Assembly: GCA_023129805.1 (NCBI GenBank)
Contig: JAGMBK010000042.1
Location: 1 to 12,615, forward strand
Source of the DNA: Candidatus Zixiibacteriota bacterium
GTDB lineage: Bacteria; Zixibacteria; MSB-5A5; SM1-73
Direction of reading: 5' to 3'
DNA length: 12,615 bases
Shown here in pieces: positions 1-5,989 of this stretch. The notes below the pieces were generated by a model, which was given only the letters and a program-made list of their open reading frames with translations, did not search any database and was not told the DNA's origin. The translations under genes were made by a program, and so were the position numbers. Every line of letters starts with the position of its first letter. The first letter of the stretch is position 1.

Positions 1-384
1 GAGAAAATAGCTGAATATGGGAAGGCATTTTACAAAAAGGGTGACAGAAAAATAACCCTCAACTTTGCTCTGGCGGATGGAATACCGGTTGACCCGGGCG
101 TCCTCCTACGTTATTTTAACCCGGATAAATTTCTAATCAAAATAACTCCGGTCAATCCCACTTATCAGGCAAGCAAAAATAAAATATCTTCCTATATTCT
201 GCCAGACGAAGAAGATTATGAGATAATAAACGCGCTGAGAGAGGTGGGTTACGAAGTTATCCTGAGCATAGGAGAGTTAGCAGAAAATCATATTGGCAGC
301 AATTGTGGTCAACATGTAACAAATTACTTAAAAGAGAAGGACAAAATAAAAGGTGGATATACATATCCTGTGCAGATAGTATAA
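1..384 (+). CDS. RlmN/Cfr-like radical SAM enzyme, C-terminal part (5' end outside window)
   Basis: The first base is in frame and the reading frame runs 127 codons to TAA at 382-384. The segment resembles the C-terminal third of RlmN/Cfr-type radical SAM methyl synthases: a hydrophobic strand ending in ITPVNPT (the I/L-P-x-N-P signature, about residues 48-53) and a late GSNCGQ motif (residues 99-104). In RlmN and Cfr the Cys of the equivalent (A)CGQL motif carries the transient methyl group before transfer to an adenine of 23S rRNA or tRNA; here that would be Cys102. The 4Fe-4S CxxxCxxC motif lies outside the window and cannot be checked. Unlike canonical RlmN, the strand before the motif reads ILSIGE and lacks the usual VR, so this may be an RlmN paralogue with another target. 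Family assignment is fairly secure; substrate is unknown. Confidence 0.75.
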   Translation, partial: EKIAEYGKAFYKKGDRKITLNFALADGIPVDPGVLLRYFNPDKFLIKITPVNPTYQASKNKISSYILPDEEDYEIINALREVGYEVILSIGELAENHIGSNCGQHVTNYLKEKDKIKGGYTYPVQIV

Positions 385-400
385 GAGAACAACTTCGCCT

Positions 401-472
401 GACAGAGCGTATCTGTCATCGCTGCACTCCACACAAATCCAGTCTATGGCGGGACTTTAAGAACGCTTAAAG
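401..472. other. two small hairpins between the radical SAM gene and the methyltransferase gene
   Basis: GACAGA (401-406) and TCTGTC (412-417) form a perfect 6-bp stem with a 5-base loop, 16 bases after the upstream stop codon. CTTTAAG (455-461) and CTTAAAG (466-472) form a perfect 7-bp stem with an AACG loop. Neither is followed by a T-run, so neither is a convincing intrinsic terminator. No promoter with both boxes was found here. Confidence 0.35.
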
Positions 473-528
473 CATTGTGCAAAATTCAAAAGAGCCAAGT
501 TGGCAGCATGGATGATGAAGGCAAAAAG

Positions 529-1296
529 ATGTCTGGGTTATACGACAATCCAAAATATTACGAAATCGCCTTTTCCTTTCGGGATATTCCTGCTGAAGTT
601 AATGTATTTGAGGAGTGCTTCAGGCGTTTTTCCCAGATCCCGGTGAAATCTATTCTGGAATTAGGATGTGGGCATAGCCCGCATATGGAGGAACTTATCA
701 AGAGAGGCTACCAATACAGTGGGCTTGACATAAGTAAGGCTATGCTGGAGTATAGCAGGGAAAAGGCATTGCGCATCGGTGCTGAGGCAAACCTCATTCA
801 CGCAGACATGAACGATTTTTCTCTTGAGGCAACGGTTGATTTTGTCTATGTGTTGCTGGACTCCTTGTATGTCAAGAGTACTTCTGAACTGATAACCCAT
901 TTCAACTCAGTTGCCCAAACATTGAAGAAAGGTGGGCTTTACTTTCTTGATTGGTGTGTTCGATATGATCCACCGTGGAAATCGGAGGGTGGAAATAGTT
1001 GGGAGATGGAGCGTGGCGGTATCAAAGTCAAAACTACGGTTTCATGGAGGGCCATAAATCTAGTTGAGCAGACTTTTGAAGAAACCATTACGCTTGAAGT
1101 TGATGATCATGGAAAAAAACCCAATATTGTTGGAAAAGGTATCAGAAGAGCTATATATCCACAGGAGTTTCGGTGCTTTATATCAACTCTTAAACATTTT
1201 GAGTTTGTGGGTTGGTGGAACAACTGGGATCTTGGCCAGCCATTAGAACAAGCAGATAAAATAGACCGGCCAATTGCACTTGTTCGGAGAATATGA
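529..1296 (+). CDS. class I SAM-dependent methyltransferase
   Basis: A 255-residue Rossmann-fold methyltransferase. Motif I (the SAM-binding glycine loop) is LELGCGHSP at residues 43-51. The acidic residue ending the next strand, which would contact the SAM ribose, is Asp67 (YSGLDIS), and Asp92 in HADM fits the adenine-binding motif. A hydrophobic strand FVYVLLDSLYV (about 105-115) corresponds to motif IV, and the LKKGGLYFLD segment (132-141) to the post-motif III strand. I prefer the ATG at 529: it has an AAGG at 517-520, and MSGLYDNPKYYEIAFS is a typical N-terminus for this group. An in-frame TTG at 475 and ATG at 508 would add 18 or 7 residues. The substrate cannot be read from the sequence; the family includes small-molecule methylases. 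Gap to the radical SAM gene is 144 bases, so co-transcription is uncertain. Confidence 0.85.
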   Translation: MSGLYDNPKYYEIAFSFRDIPAEVNVFEECFRRFSQIPVKSILELGCGHSPHMEELIKRGYQYSGLDISKAMLEYSREKALRIGAEANLIHADMNDFSLEATVDFVYVLLDSLYVKSTSELITHFNSVAQTLKKGGLYFLDWCVRYDPPWKSEGGNSWEMERGGIKVKTTVSWRAINLVEQTFEETITLEVDDHGKKPNIVGKGIRRAIYPQEFRCFISTLKHFEFVGWWNNWDLGQPLEQADKIDRPIALVRRI

Positions 1297-1316
1297 GTTC
1301 TTGAAAGGAAAATGAA

Positions 1317-1357
1317 CGGCGGGTATCCGCAGGATTCTGTAGAAAGAACACCCGCCG
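1317..1357. repeat. inverted repeat after the methyltransferase gene
   Basis: CGGCGGGT (1317-1324) is the exact reverse complement of ACCCGCCG (1350-1357), with a 25-base interior. It starts 20 bases after the methyltransferase stop. There is no T-run after it, so it is more like a stabilising 3' hairpin or repeat than an intrinsic terminator. A further perfect 6-bp stem, GCATTT (1371-1376) with AAATGC (1382-1387), follows directly. Confidence 0.45.
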
Positions 1358-1389
1358 AGAGGAGGGACCTGCATTTATGTAAAATGCGA

Positions 1390-1445
1390 CTGGAGTGTCT
1401 GCCTTTAGGCAGACCTTTTGGTCAAGCTGAAACTTGACACTCCAG
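1390..1445. repeat. inverted pair of GGAG-headed REP-like hairpins
   Basis: The ends CTGGAGTGTC (1390-1399) and GACACTCCAG (1436-1445) are perfect 10-base inverted repeats. Inside are two hairpins: GTCTGCC-TTTA-GGCAGAC (1397-1414, perfect 7-bp stem) and GTCAAG-CTGAAA-CTTGAC (1421-1438, perfect 6-bp stem). Read on either strand, each hairpin is preceded by GGAG (1392-1395 on plus; CTCC at 1440-1443 is GGAG on minus). GTAG/GGAG-headed hairpins in inverted pairs are the known form of REP/BIME elements recognised by RAYT transposases. Assignment to that class is inference; no RAYT gene is in the window. Confidence 0.5.
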
Positions 1446-1458
1446 AATTTATTTTTGC

Positions 1459-1506
1459 TTTCCGTTGGTGTTCTTCACCAACGGAAAACGGATGGTGGGT
1501 GAAGAA
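1459..1506 (+). other. strong hairpin with a competing alternative stem upstream of the MFS gene
   Basis: TTTCCGTTGGTG (1459-1470) and CACCAACGGAAA (1476-1487) form a perfect 12-bp stem around a 5-base loop. TTCTTCACC (1471-1479), which includes the loop and part of the 3' arm, is also perfectly complementary to GGTGAAGAA (1498-1506). The two pairings exclude each other. No T-run follows either stem. It could be a structural repeat or a leader switch for the transporter gene 94 bases downstream; there is no independent evidence for regulation. Confidence 0.4.
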
Positions 1507-1546
1507 TGTCTGCCGTGGGGAGAGAGAGGAAAAAACAATGTCGATA

Positions 1547-1578
1547 GTCCTGCCTCCGGCGGGACATATCCGACCTAC
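1547..1578 (-). repeat. REP-like palindrome with a distal GTAG box
   Basis: GTCCTGCC (1547-1554) pairs with GGCGGGAC (1558-1565) around TCC, with one G-T wobble. CTAC at 1575-1578 is a GTAG box on the minus strand, nine bases beyond the stem, so it is a looser match to the GTAG-headed REP form than the elements at 7116-7227 and 10304-10462. The GTCC(C/T)GCC arm resembles the hairpin at 10433-10447. Confidence 0.35.
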
Positions 1579-1600
1579 TACTGATTTCTAAGGGCCGAAC

Positions 1601-2764
1601 ATGAAAAACAAAAAATCTCTTAGAATTCCAAAAAACGTTTTGGTTTTGGGGTTAGTCAGCTTTTTGACCGACGCTTCATCGGACATGATCTATCCGGTGC
1701 TGCCCCTCTTTCTGTCGGATGTCCTGGGCTCAAGTGTGCTTTTCATCGGTCTGATCGAGGGGGTAGCAGAGAGCACAGCCAGCATCTTAAAGATCTTCTC
1801 CGGATGGCTTTCAGATAAATTAGGAAAAAGGAAATTTTTGGTGGGTCTGGGTTATGGTCTTTCCTCCCTGGGAAAGCCGGCTCTGTCTGTGGTCACGGCT
1901 GGATGGCATGTGCTTCTGCTCAGGTTTGCCGATCGTTTTGGCAAGGGGGTGAGAACTTCACCCCGGGATGCTTTAATCGCAGATTCAGCACCCGAAGAAC
2001 GCAGGGGGTTGTCCTATGGTTTTCATCGAGCTATGGATTCCGCCGGAGCAGTGGTGGGACCGCTTTTGGCTTTTCTTTTCCTTCCATTGGTGAACGAAAA
2101 CTATCGCATTCTTTTCCTGATCGCCTCTGTCCCGGCAATACTTGCGGTTTTGATTCTTATCCTTTTCGTAAAGGAGAGAAAAAGATTAAAGGAAAAGATC
2201 ACAAGGTTGGCTAAGCCCGGACTTTCGAGATTTGATCCGAAGTTCAAGGTATTCATCCTGGGAGCCACCATATTCACGTTGGGCAACTCAAGCGATGCTT
2301 TCCTGTTCTTAAGGGCGAAAGATTTGAACATAGATTTAGTTTACATTCCGATTTTGTGGTTGGTTTTGAATCTGGTATATGCTTTGGTCGCTTCACCTGC
2401 TGGGGCGCTTTCTGATCGGATCGGTCGCAAGAATCTTATCGTCTCCGGGCTGTTGATTTATACCCTGGTCTATTTGGGCTTTGCCTTTGCCACCCGATCC
2501 ATCCATGTGTGGATTTTGTTTGGCATATATGGGCTTTATTATGGGCTGGCGAATGGTGTCATGAGGGCTTATGTGGCAGATTTAGTTGGGGAGGAAAAGA
2601 GAGCAACTGCCTTCGGTGTTTACCATGGTGCTGTGGGTTTGACCGCACTTCCCGCCAGTTTGATTTTCGGCTGGCTGTGGCAATCGGCTGGAGTGTCTGT
2701 TGCCTTCGGATTTGGTGCAGCCCTGGCGCTGTTGGCTTTGTTAATATTCAAATTTGGGCTTTGA
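1601..2764 (+). CDS. MFS transporter
   Basis: A 387-residue integral membrane protein of the major facilitator superfamily, close to the usual length for a 12-helix carrier. The motif-A loop GWLSDKLGKRK lies at residues 68-78 and its second-half counterpart GALSDRIGRKN at 268-278, as expected from the internal duplication. A conserved block from DRFGKGVRT through ALIADS (about 111-129) and a GFHRAMDSAG helix (140-149) place it in a prokaryotic subgroup usually annotated only as MFS transporter. A charged central loop (about 190-215, rich in Lys/Arg) separates the halves and is probably cytoplasmic. Start ATG is preceded by AAGGG at 1590-1594, six bases before it. It stands alone between two hairpin-bearing gaps and has its own putative terminator at 2814-2848. 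The transported substrate is unknown. Confidence 0.88.
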   Translation: MKNKKSLRIPKNVLVLGLVSFLTDASSDMIYPVLPLFLSDVLGSSVLFIGLIEGVAESTASILKIFSGWLSDKLGKRKFLVGLGYGLSSLGKPALSVVTAGWHVLLLRFADRFGKGVRTSPRDALIADSAPEERRGLSYGFHRAMDSAGAVVGPLLAFLFLPLVNENYRILFLIASVPAILAVLILILFVKERKRLKEKITRLAKPGLSRFDPKFKVFILGATIFTLGNSSDAFLFLRAKDLNIDLVYIPILWLVLNLVYALVASPAGALSDRIGRKNLIVSGLLIYTLVYLGFAFATRSIHVWILFGIYGLYYGLANGVMRAYVADLVGEEKRATAFGVYHGAVGLTALPASLIFGWLWQSAGVSVAFGFGAALALLALLIFKFGL

Positions 2765-2813
2765 GCAGGTGCACAGGGTGCCAGTTTTGATTCTTCTCAA
2801 TCTCCCGAGTTAC

Positions 2814-2848
2814 ATGGGGTTGGATGAATTCCATCCCCATATTTTCTT
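2814..2848 (+). terminator. putative rho-independent terminator of the MFS gene
   Basis: ATGGGG (2814-2819) pairs with CCCCAT (2835-2840), then after one T-T mismatch TGGA (2821-2824) pairs with TCCA (2830-2833) around TGAAT. The stem is followed by ATTTTCTT. It sits 50 bases after the transporter stop codon on the same strand. Confidence 0.55.
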
Positions 2849-2956
2849 AAGGGTTTCCGGTTATACTTTTTCCAATTCTTCCGATATAAAAAATAGAAAC
2901 ATGTTTTGGCGATCTGATAAAAGAGGAAGATTTTTGTTGACTTTTGAAGATTTTCC

Positions 2957-2985
2957 TTGACAAAAGGAGCAGAAAAGCGTATTTG
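2957..2985 (+). promoter_or_regulatory. candidate sigma-70-type promoter
   Basis: A perfect consensus -35 box, TTGACA, lies at 2957-2962. With a 17-base spacer the -10 box would be TATTTG (2980-2985), which is poor; TATAGT at 2986-2991 is a better hexamer but 23 bases away. Start of transcription would be near 2992. It is the only consensus -35 box found in this 475-base gap and lies before a strong terminator. Confidence 0.4.
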
Positions 2986-2991
2986 TATAGT

Positions 2992-3096
2992 AAGAGTAAG
3001 AGCAGTAACAGGCAGTAAGAAAGTTGCAGTAAGTTTTTGGTTGGTTTGAGGTTTTCAATCCACGAAAACTTAGGCTGAATTTTCGTGGATTTTTTT
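2992..3096 (+). ncRNA. candidate short RNA or attenuated leader of the cold-shock gene
   Basis: From the candidate promoter to the end of the strong terminator would be a transcript of about 105 bases with no convincing ORF. Its first part carries repeated AGTAA words: GCAGTAA occurs at 3002-3008, 3012-3018 and 3026-3032, and related AGTAAGAG words begin at 2990. It ends in a perfect 12-bp hairpin and T-run. Two readings are open: a free-standing small RNA, or a 5' leader of the cold-shock gene 144 bases downstream, whose expression would need read-through of the terminator. Recognition rests only on architecture; no known RNA family was recognised. Confidence 0.35.
3057..3096 (+). terminator. 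strong rho-independent terminator
   Basis: AATCCACGAAAA (3057-3068) pairs perfectly over 12 bp with TTTTCGTGGATT (3080-3091), loop 3069-3079, followed directly by TTTTT (3092-3096). It points in the plus direction, is nearly 300 bases after the MFS stop and 144 bases before the cold-shock gene, so it must serve a transcript starting inside this gap. Confidence 0.8.
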
Positions 3097-3239
3097 ATGT
3101 TCTTGAAGGCGATATTGAGGGATTCCAGTCCGCAGGGTCCAGAGTCGGATCAACTGGGTTTCGATGAAGCTCAAATACTGTGTGGCTGGATGTGGTTGTA
3201 ATGCAAAAATTTAAGCTTTATGAAAGGTGGTGAAAAGGT
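3097..3239 (+). promoter_or_regulatory. cold-shock gene leader region and ribosome-binding site
   Basis: AAAGGTGGTGA at 3223-3233 is a near-consensus Shine-Dalgarno sequence 6 to 9 bases before the TTG start at 3240, and it decides the start. TGTAAT at 3197-3202 matches a -10 box in five of six positions but lacks a -35 box. Nothing else in these 143 bases was recognised. Confidence 0.45.
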
Positions 3240-3443
3240 TTGGCGACCGGTAAAGTAAAATGGTTCAATGATTCCAAAGGATTTGGCTTCATTGAGCAGA
3301 CGGATGGCGGTAAGGATGTCTTTGTCCACTTCTCAGCCATTAGCGATGAAGGATTCAAGACACTGAGAGAAGGGGACGAAGTGAGTTTCGACATCACCGA
3401 AGGACCCAAAGGTCCGCAGGCGACCAATGTGGTCAAATTATAA
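3240..3443 (+). CDS. cold-shock domain protein (CspA family)
   Basis: A 67-residue single cold-shock domain, the full usual length. It is a five-stranded OB-fold that binds single-stranded RNA and DNA in the cytoplasm and melts secondary structure in mRNA. RNP1 is KGFGFI at residues 13-18 and RNP2 is VFVHF at 27-31, with the typical N-terminal GKVKWFN (4-10) supplying the aromatic binding face. The start codon is TTG, chosen because the domain begins right there and a strong Shine-Dalgarno sequence sits at the right distance; there is no in-frame ATG at this position. It is monocistronic: a terminator-bearing gap precedes it and an intrinsic terminator follows. Cold-shock genes are often controlled through long structured leaders, and the hairpin-rich upstream gap would allow that, but this is not shown. 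Confidence 0.95.
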   Translation: MATGKVKWFNDSKGFGFIEQTDGGKDVFVHFSAISDEGFKTLREGDEVSFDITEGPKGPQATNVVKL

Positions 3444-3493
3444 ATAAGGCCCGGTGGTTTGTCTAAATATAATTGGACGAACCATAACATCCA

Positions 3494-3533
3494 AAAACCC
3501 CGAAGAGTCCACCCGAGACTTTTCGGGGTTTTC
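3494..3533. terminator. bidirectional rho-independent terminator between the convergent csp and PBP1A genes
   Basis: AAAACCCCGAA (3494-3504) pairs perfectly over 11 bp with TTCGGGGTTTT (3522-3532), and AGTC/GACT (3506-3509 and 3517-3520) extends the stem inward. The flanking A and T runs make it work in both directions. It lies 51 bases after the cold-shock stop and 78 bases after the PBP1A stop. A second imperfect 8-bp hairpin, GGTTTGTC with GACGAACC (about 3455-3484), precedes it. Confidence 0.8.
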
Positions 3534-3610
3534 AGTTATATGAAACTTTTGCTTTTTCTTATTTGAACCAAACCCTTTGAGAATAAAATATACTTTTACC
3601 CGGTTGCCTC

Positions 3611-5782
3611 TTAAAAGAGTATCCCCTCCCGTTTCTCTGGGAGTTGTTCTCTTTCCCTAAATAGCTCTATTATGGTTGTGTCCGGAATTCCATCTGAGGG
3701 ATGGAGATCGCAAACTCCCTCCGGTAGGGTCTCTTCGGTGAAGATATCTGTGATGATCCTGGGGCATTTGTCCGTGGCTGGAAGCCCGCTTTCCAAACAG
3801 ACGGTTTTGAAGTATATGCCGGGCGGGAGTTTGAAATATTCTACCGGAAGGTTTCCGTGTGCCTTTATCATGAAATCGGTCCACACTGGAAGGGCAGTAT
3901 GAGCGCCGGTGACGTTTTCGCCGATCACCGTTTTATCATCATATCCAATCCATACCCCGGCGGTGATTTGAGGAGTAAAGCCAAGAAACCAGTTATCCAT
4001 GCAGTCATCTGAGGTGCCGGTTTTTCCACCGGCAGGTCGAGTGAACCCTCTGGCTCTGGCTCCGTAACCGGTGCCTCTGTTTATCACCGACTGAAGCATG
4101 GTGATCATGATATAGGCAGTCTGTGCGGAGAGCACCTCCTCCCTTCTGGAGAATTTTTTCTCCTCCAGCACCTTTCCGTAGCGATCAGTTATTTTCAGAA
4201 TGTATTTCGGTTCCACTTTTATCCCCCCATGGGGGAACACCGAGAATGCCGAGACCATATCCCACAGGGTCACCTCCGAGGTGCCCAAAGCCAGGGAGGG
4301 ATAGGGAGCAAGCGGGGAGGATATTCCCATGTGGGAGGCAAAAAAGATGGTCTGTTGTGGAGTGACCTTCTGGATCAATTTAGCTGACACCACATTTATC
4401 GATCTGGCTAAAGCTTCCCTTAAAGTGACCGGACCCCGGAAAATCAAATCGAAGTTCTGAGGGCCCCATTCCTTTCCGTCATCTCCGGTAAGGATGATGG
4501 GGGTGTCATACACAATGTCGGTGGGTCTGGCTCCATTATCAATTGCGGCGGTATAGATGAAAGGCTTGAATCCAGAACCGGGTTGCCGGAGAGCCTGCAC
4601 TGCCCGATTGAACTGGCTCTGAGCAAAATCCTTTCCTCCAACCAAAGCTAAGATGTTGCCGTTTTTATTGTCCAAAGCCACCAGGGCACCTTGAATTTGC
4701 TTGTATTCTCTCTTACTTATCGGTTTTTCTTCTGTTGTGTCGATCACCACAACAGTATAATTTGTGTCCTGCAAGGAGTGGGTCTGCTCCATGTTTTGCT
4801 GTCGCGTTTCCAACTCTCTTATAAGAGCCTCCTCTGCCGCCATTTGCAATTCCAAATTCAGGGTGGTATAGACCGATAGCCCTCCCTGGTAAAGACCATC
4901 CTCTCCATATTTTTTCTCTAAATATTGTCTCACCATCTCAGTAAAATAGGGAGCCTCCCCTATAGGTGCGGAGGTGGGATGAATCTCCAGAGGAAGGCTT
5001 TTTAACGAATCCGCAAGCTTTGTGGATATTCTTCCGAAATCCTTCGTTGATTCCAAGACGATGTTTCTTCTTTTGAGCGACAAGTCCGGATGGGTAATGG
5101 GAGAGTATCGGCTGGGGTTTTTGGGAATACCTATGAGAATCGCACATTCGGAGATGATCAAATCCTCTACATTCTTGCCGAAATAAAGGTGAGCCGCGGC
5201 TTGCACTCCGTAAGCTCCTCTTCCAAAATAACACTGGTTCAGATACATCTCCAGAATCTCTTCCTTGGTGTAATTTCTTTCGATCTTTATGGCGGTCAAG
5301 ACCTCCTTTATTTTGCGAGGGATGGTCTTCTCCGGTGTGAGAAACAGAGTTCGAGCTAACTGCTGGGTGATGGTGCTGGCTCCCTGCACCCTTCTTCCTG
5401 CCCAGAAGTTGTGCCACAAAGCCCGACCCATAGCTAACAGGTTTGCTCCCCAGTGATCGAAAAACCTACGATCCTCGGTAGCTAGGAGCGCATCTATAAG
5501 ATGCGGCGGTATCCTCTTTAAAGGGGTGAGTATCCGACGCTCAGTATAGAACTCCTTAATCACCTCCCCATCGGCTGAATAGATTTTGGTTATCAAACTG
5601 GGTTCGATATTGTGCAGTTGCGTTAAAGAAGGAAGGTCTTTTTTGTAAGTGTTATAGGTCTTGATTATCGCTGCAAACAAAAGAACCAGAACAAAAAGAA
5701 TAGCCCCTGAGAGGATAAGAAGTTTCTTTCTGCTGCTACAAAATTGGCTTATTCGCATCCAAAAATCTTTTAATGGCTTCAT
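3611..5782 (-). CDS. mrcA: penicillin-binding protein 1A (bifunctional transglycosylase/transpeptidase)
   Basis: A 723-residue class A PBP, within the usual 650-850 range. It polymerises lipid II into glycan strands and cross-links stem peptides at the outer face of the cytoplasmic membrane. A short cytoplasmic N-terminus is followed by one membrane anchor (about residues 20-41). The GT51 transglycosylase domain (about 65-235) has ATEDRRFFDH with catalytic Glu103, GASTITQQLARTLF (134-147) and the RKIKE...IE block (156-169). The transpeptidase domain (about 365-660) has SxxK as SGFK with nucleophile Ser403 and Lys406, SxN as SIN (461-463), and KTGT at 587-590. All catalytic motifs are intact. 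ATG at 5782 is the likely start; an ATG eight codons in is an alternative. It is the only minus-strand gene, convergent with csp and divergent from the asparaginase gene. Confidence 0.95.
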   Translation of the reverse strand: MKPLKDFWMRISQFCSSRKKLLILSGAILFVLVLLFAAIIKTYNTYKKDLPSLTQLHNIEPSLITKIYSADGEVIKEFYTERRILTPLKRIPPHLIDALLATEDRRFFDHWGANLLAMGRALWHNFWAGRRVQGASTITQQLARTLFLTPEKTIPRKIKEVLTAIKIERNYTKEEILEMYLNQCYFGRGAYGVQAAAHLYFGKNVEDLIISECAILIGIPKNPSRYSPITHPDLSLKRRNIVLESTKDFGRISTKLADSLKSLPLEIHPTSAPIGEAPYFTEMVRQYLEKKYGEDGLYQGGLSVYTTLNLELQMAAEEALIRELETRQQNMEQTHSLQDTNYTVVVIDTTEEKPISKREYKQIQGALVALDNKNGNILALVGGKDFAQSQFNRAVQALRQPGSGFKPFIYTAAIDNGARPTDIVYDTPIILTGDDGKEWGPQNFDLIFRGPVTLREALARSINVVSAKLIQKVTPQQTIFFASHMGISSPLAPYPSLALGTSEVTLWDMVSAFSVFPHGGIKVEPKYILKITDRYGKVLEEKKFSRREEVLSAQTAYIMITMLQSVINRGTGYGARARGFTRPAGGKTGTSDDCMDNWFLGFTPQITAGVWIGYDDKTVIGENVTGAHTALPVWTDFMIKAHGNLPVEYFKLPPGIYFKTVCLESGLPATDKCPRIITDIFTEETLPEGVCDLHPSDGIPDTTIIELFREREQLPEKREGILF

Positions 5783-5952
5783 TTTCGGCTCTTTTGTTTT
5801 TTGTTCTGCTTATATAAATCCACAGAAGGTTACGATGGGAAAGTAAAAGATATTAGAGAGACAGTCAAGGAGATTGTGATGTGCTTTGCTATTTAAAGAT
5901 TTGCACACAGGTTTATCCCTTACCTTGAAGAGATCATATTCCAATTTTTCCT

Positions 5953-5980
5953 TTGAATTTAAGACGTTTTGCTTTAAATT
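5953..5980 (+). promoter_or_regulatory. candidate promoter placing transcription start at the asparaginase ATG
   Basis: TTGAAT (5953-5958, four of six matches) and TAAATT (5975-5980, four of six) are separated by 16 bases. A start about seven bases downstream falls at 5987-5990, on or just before the ATG at 5990. No Shine-Dalgarno sequence precedes that ATG, so the message may be leaderless. The rest of the 207-base divergent gap, which must also hold the PBP1A promoter, shows nothing clear. Confidence 0.3.
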
Positions 5981-5989
5981 AAAAATAAG

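Noticed and set aside
475..528. TTG start at 475 for the methyltransferase, 18 codons upstream of the chosen ATG
   Set aside because: The added residues do not resemble the family, the TTG lies just after a 7-bp hairpin with no Shine-Dalgarno sequence, and the ATG at 529 gives the family's usual N-terminus.
2765..2960. 68-codon plus-strand frame at 2754-2960 and a 65-codon minus-strand frame at 2861-3058
   Set aside because: The first overlaps the MFS stop and the terminator hairpin, the second overlaps the candidate small RNA; neither has a ribosome-binding site or recognisable composition.
3220..3258. 12-residue upstream ORF overlapping the cold-shock start
   Set aside because: Its ATG is formed by the bases just before the Shine-Dalgarno sequence of the cold-shock gene, it has no binding site of its own, and short frames like this occur by chance.
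4938..5417. 159-codon reading frame on the minus strand inside the PBP1A gene
   Set aside because: It lies wholly within an intact PBP1A coding region in another frame, and its translation looks like random low-complexity Ser/His/Arg-rich sequence with no domain.
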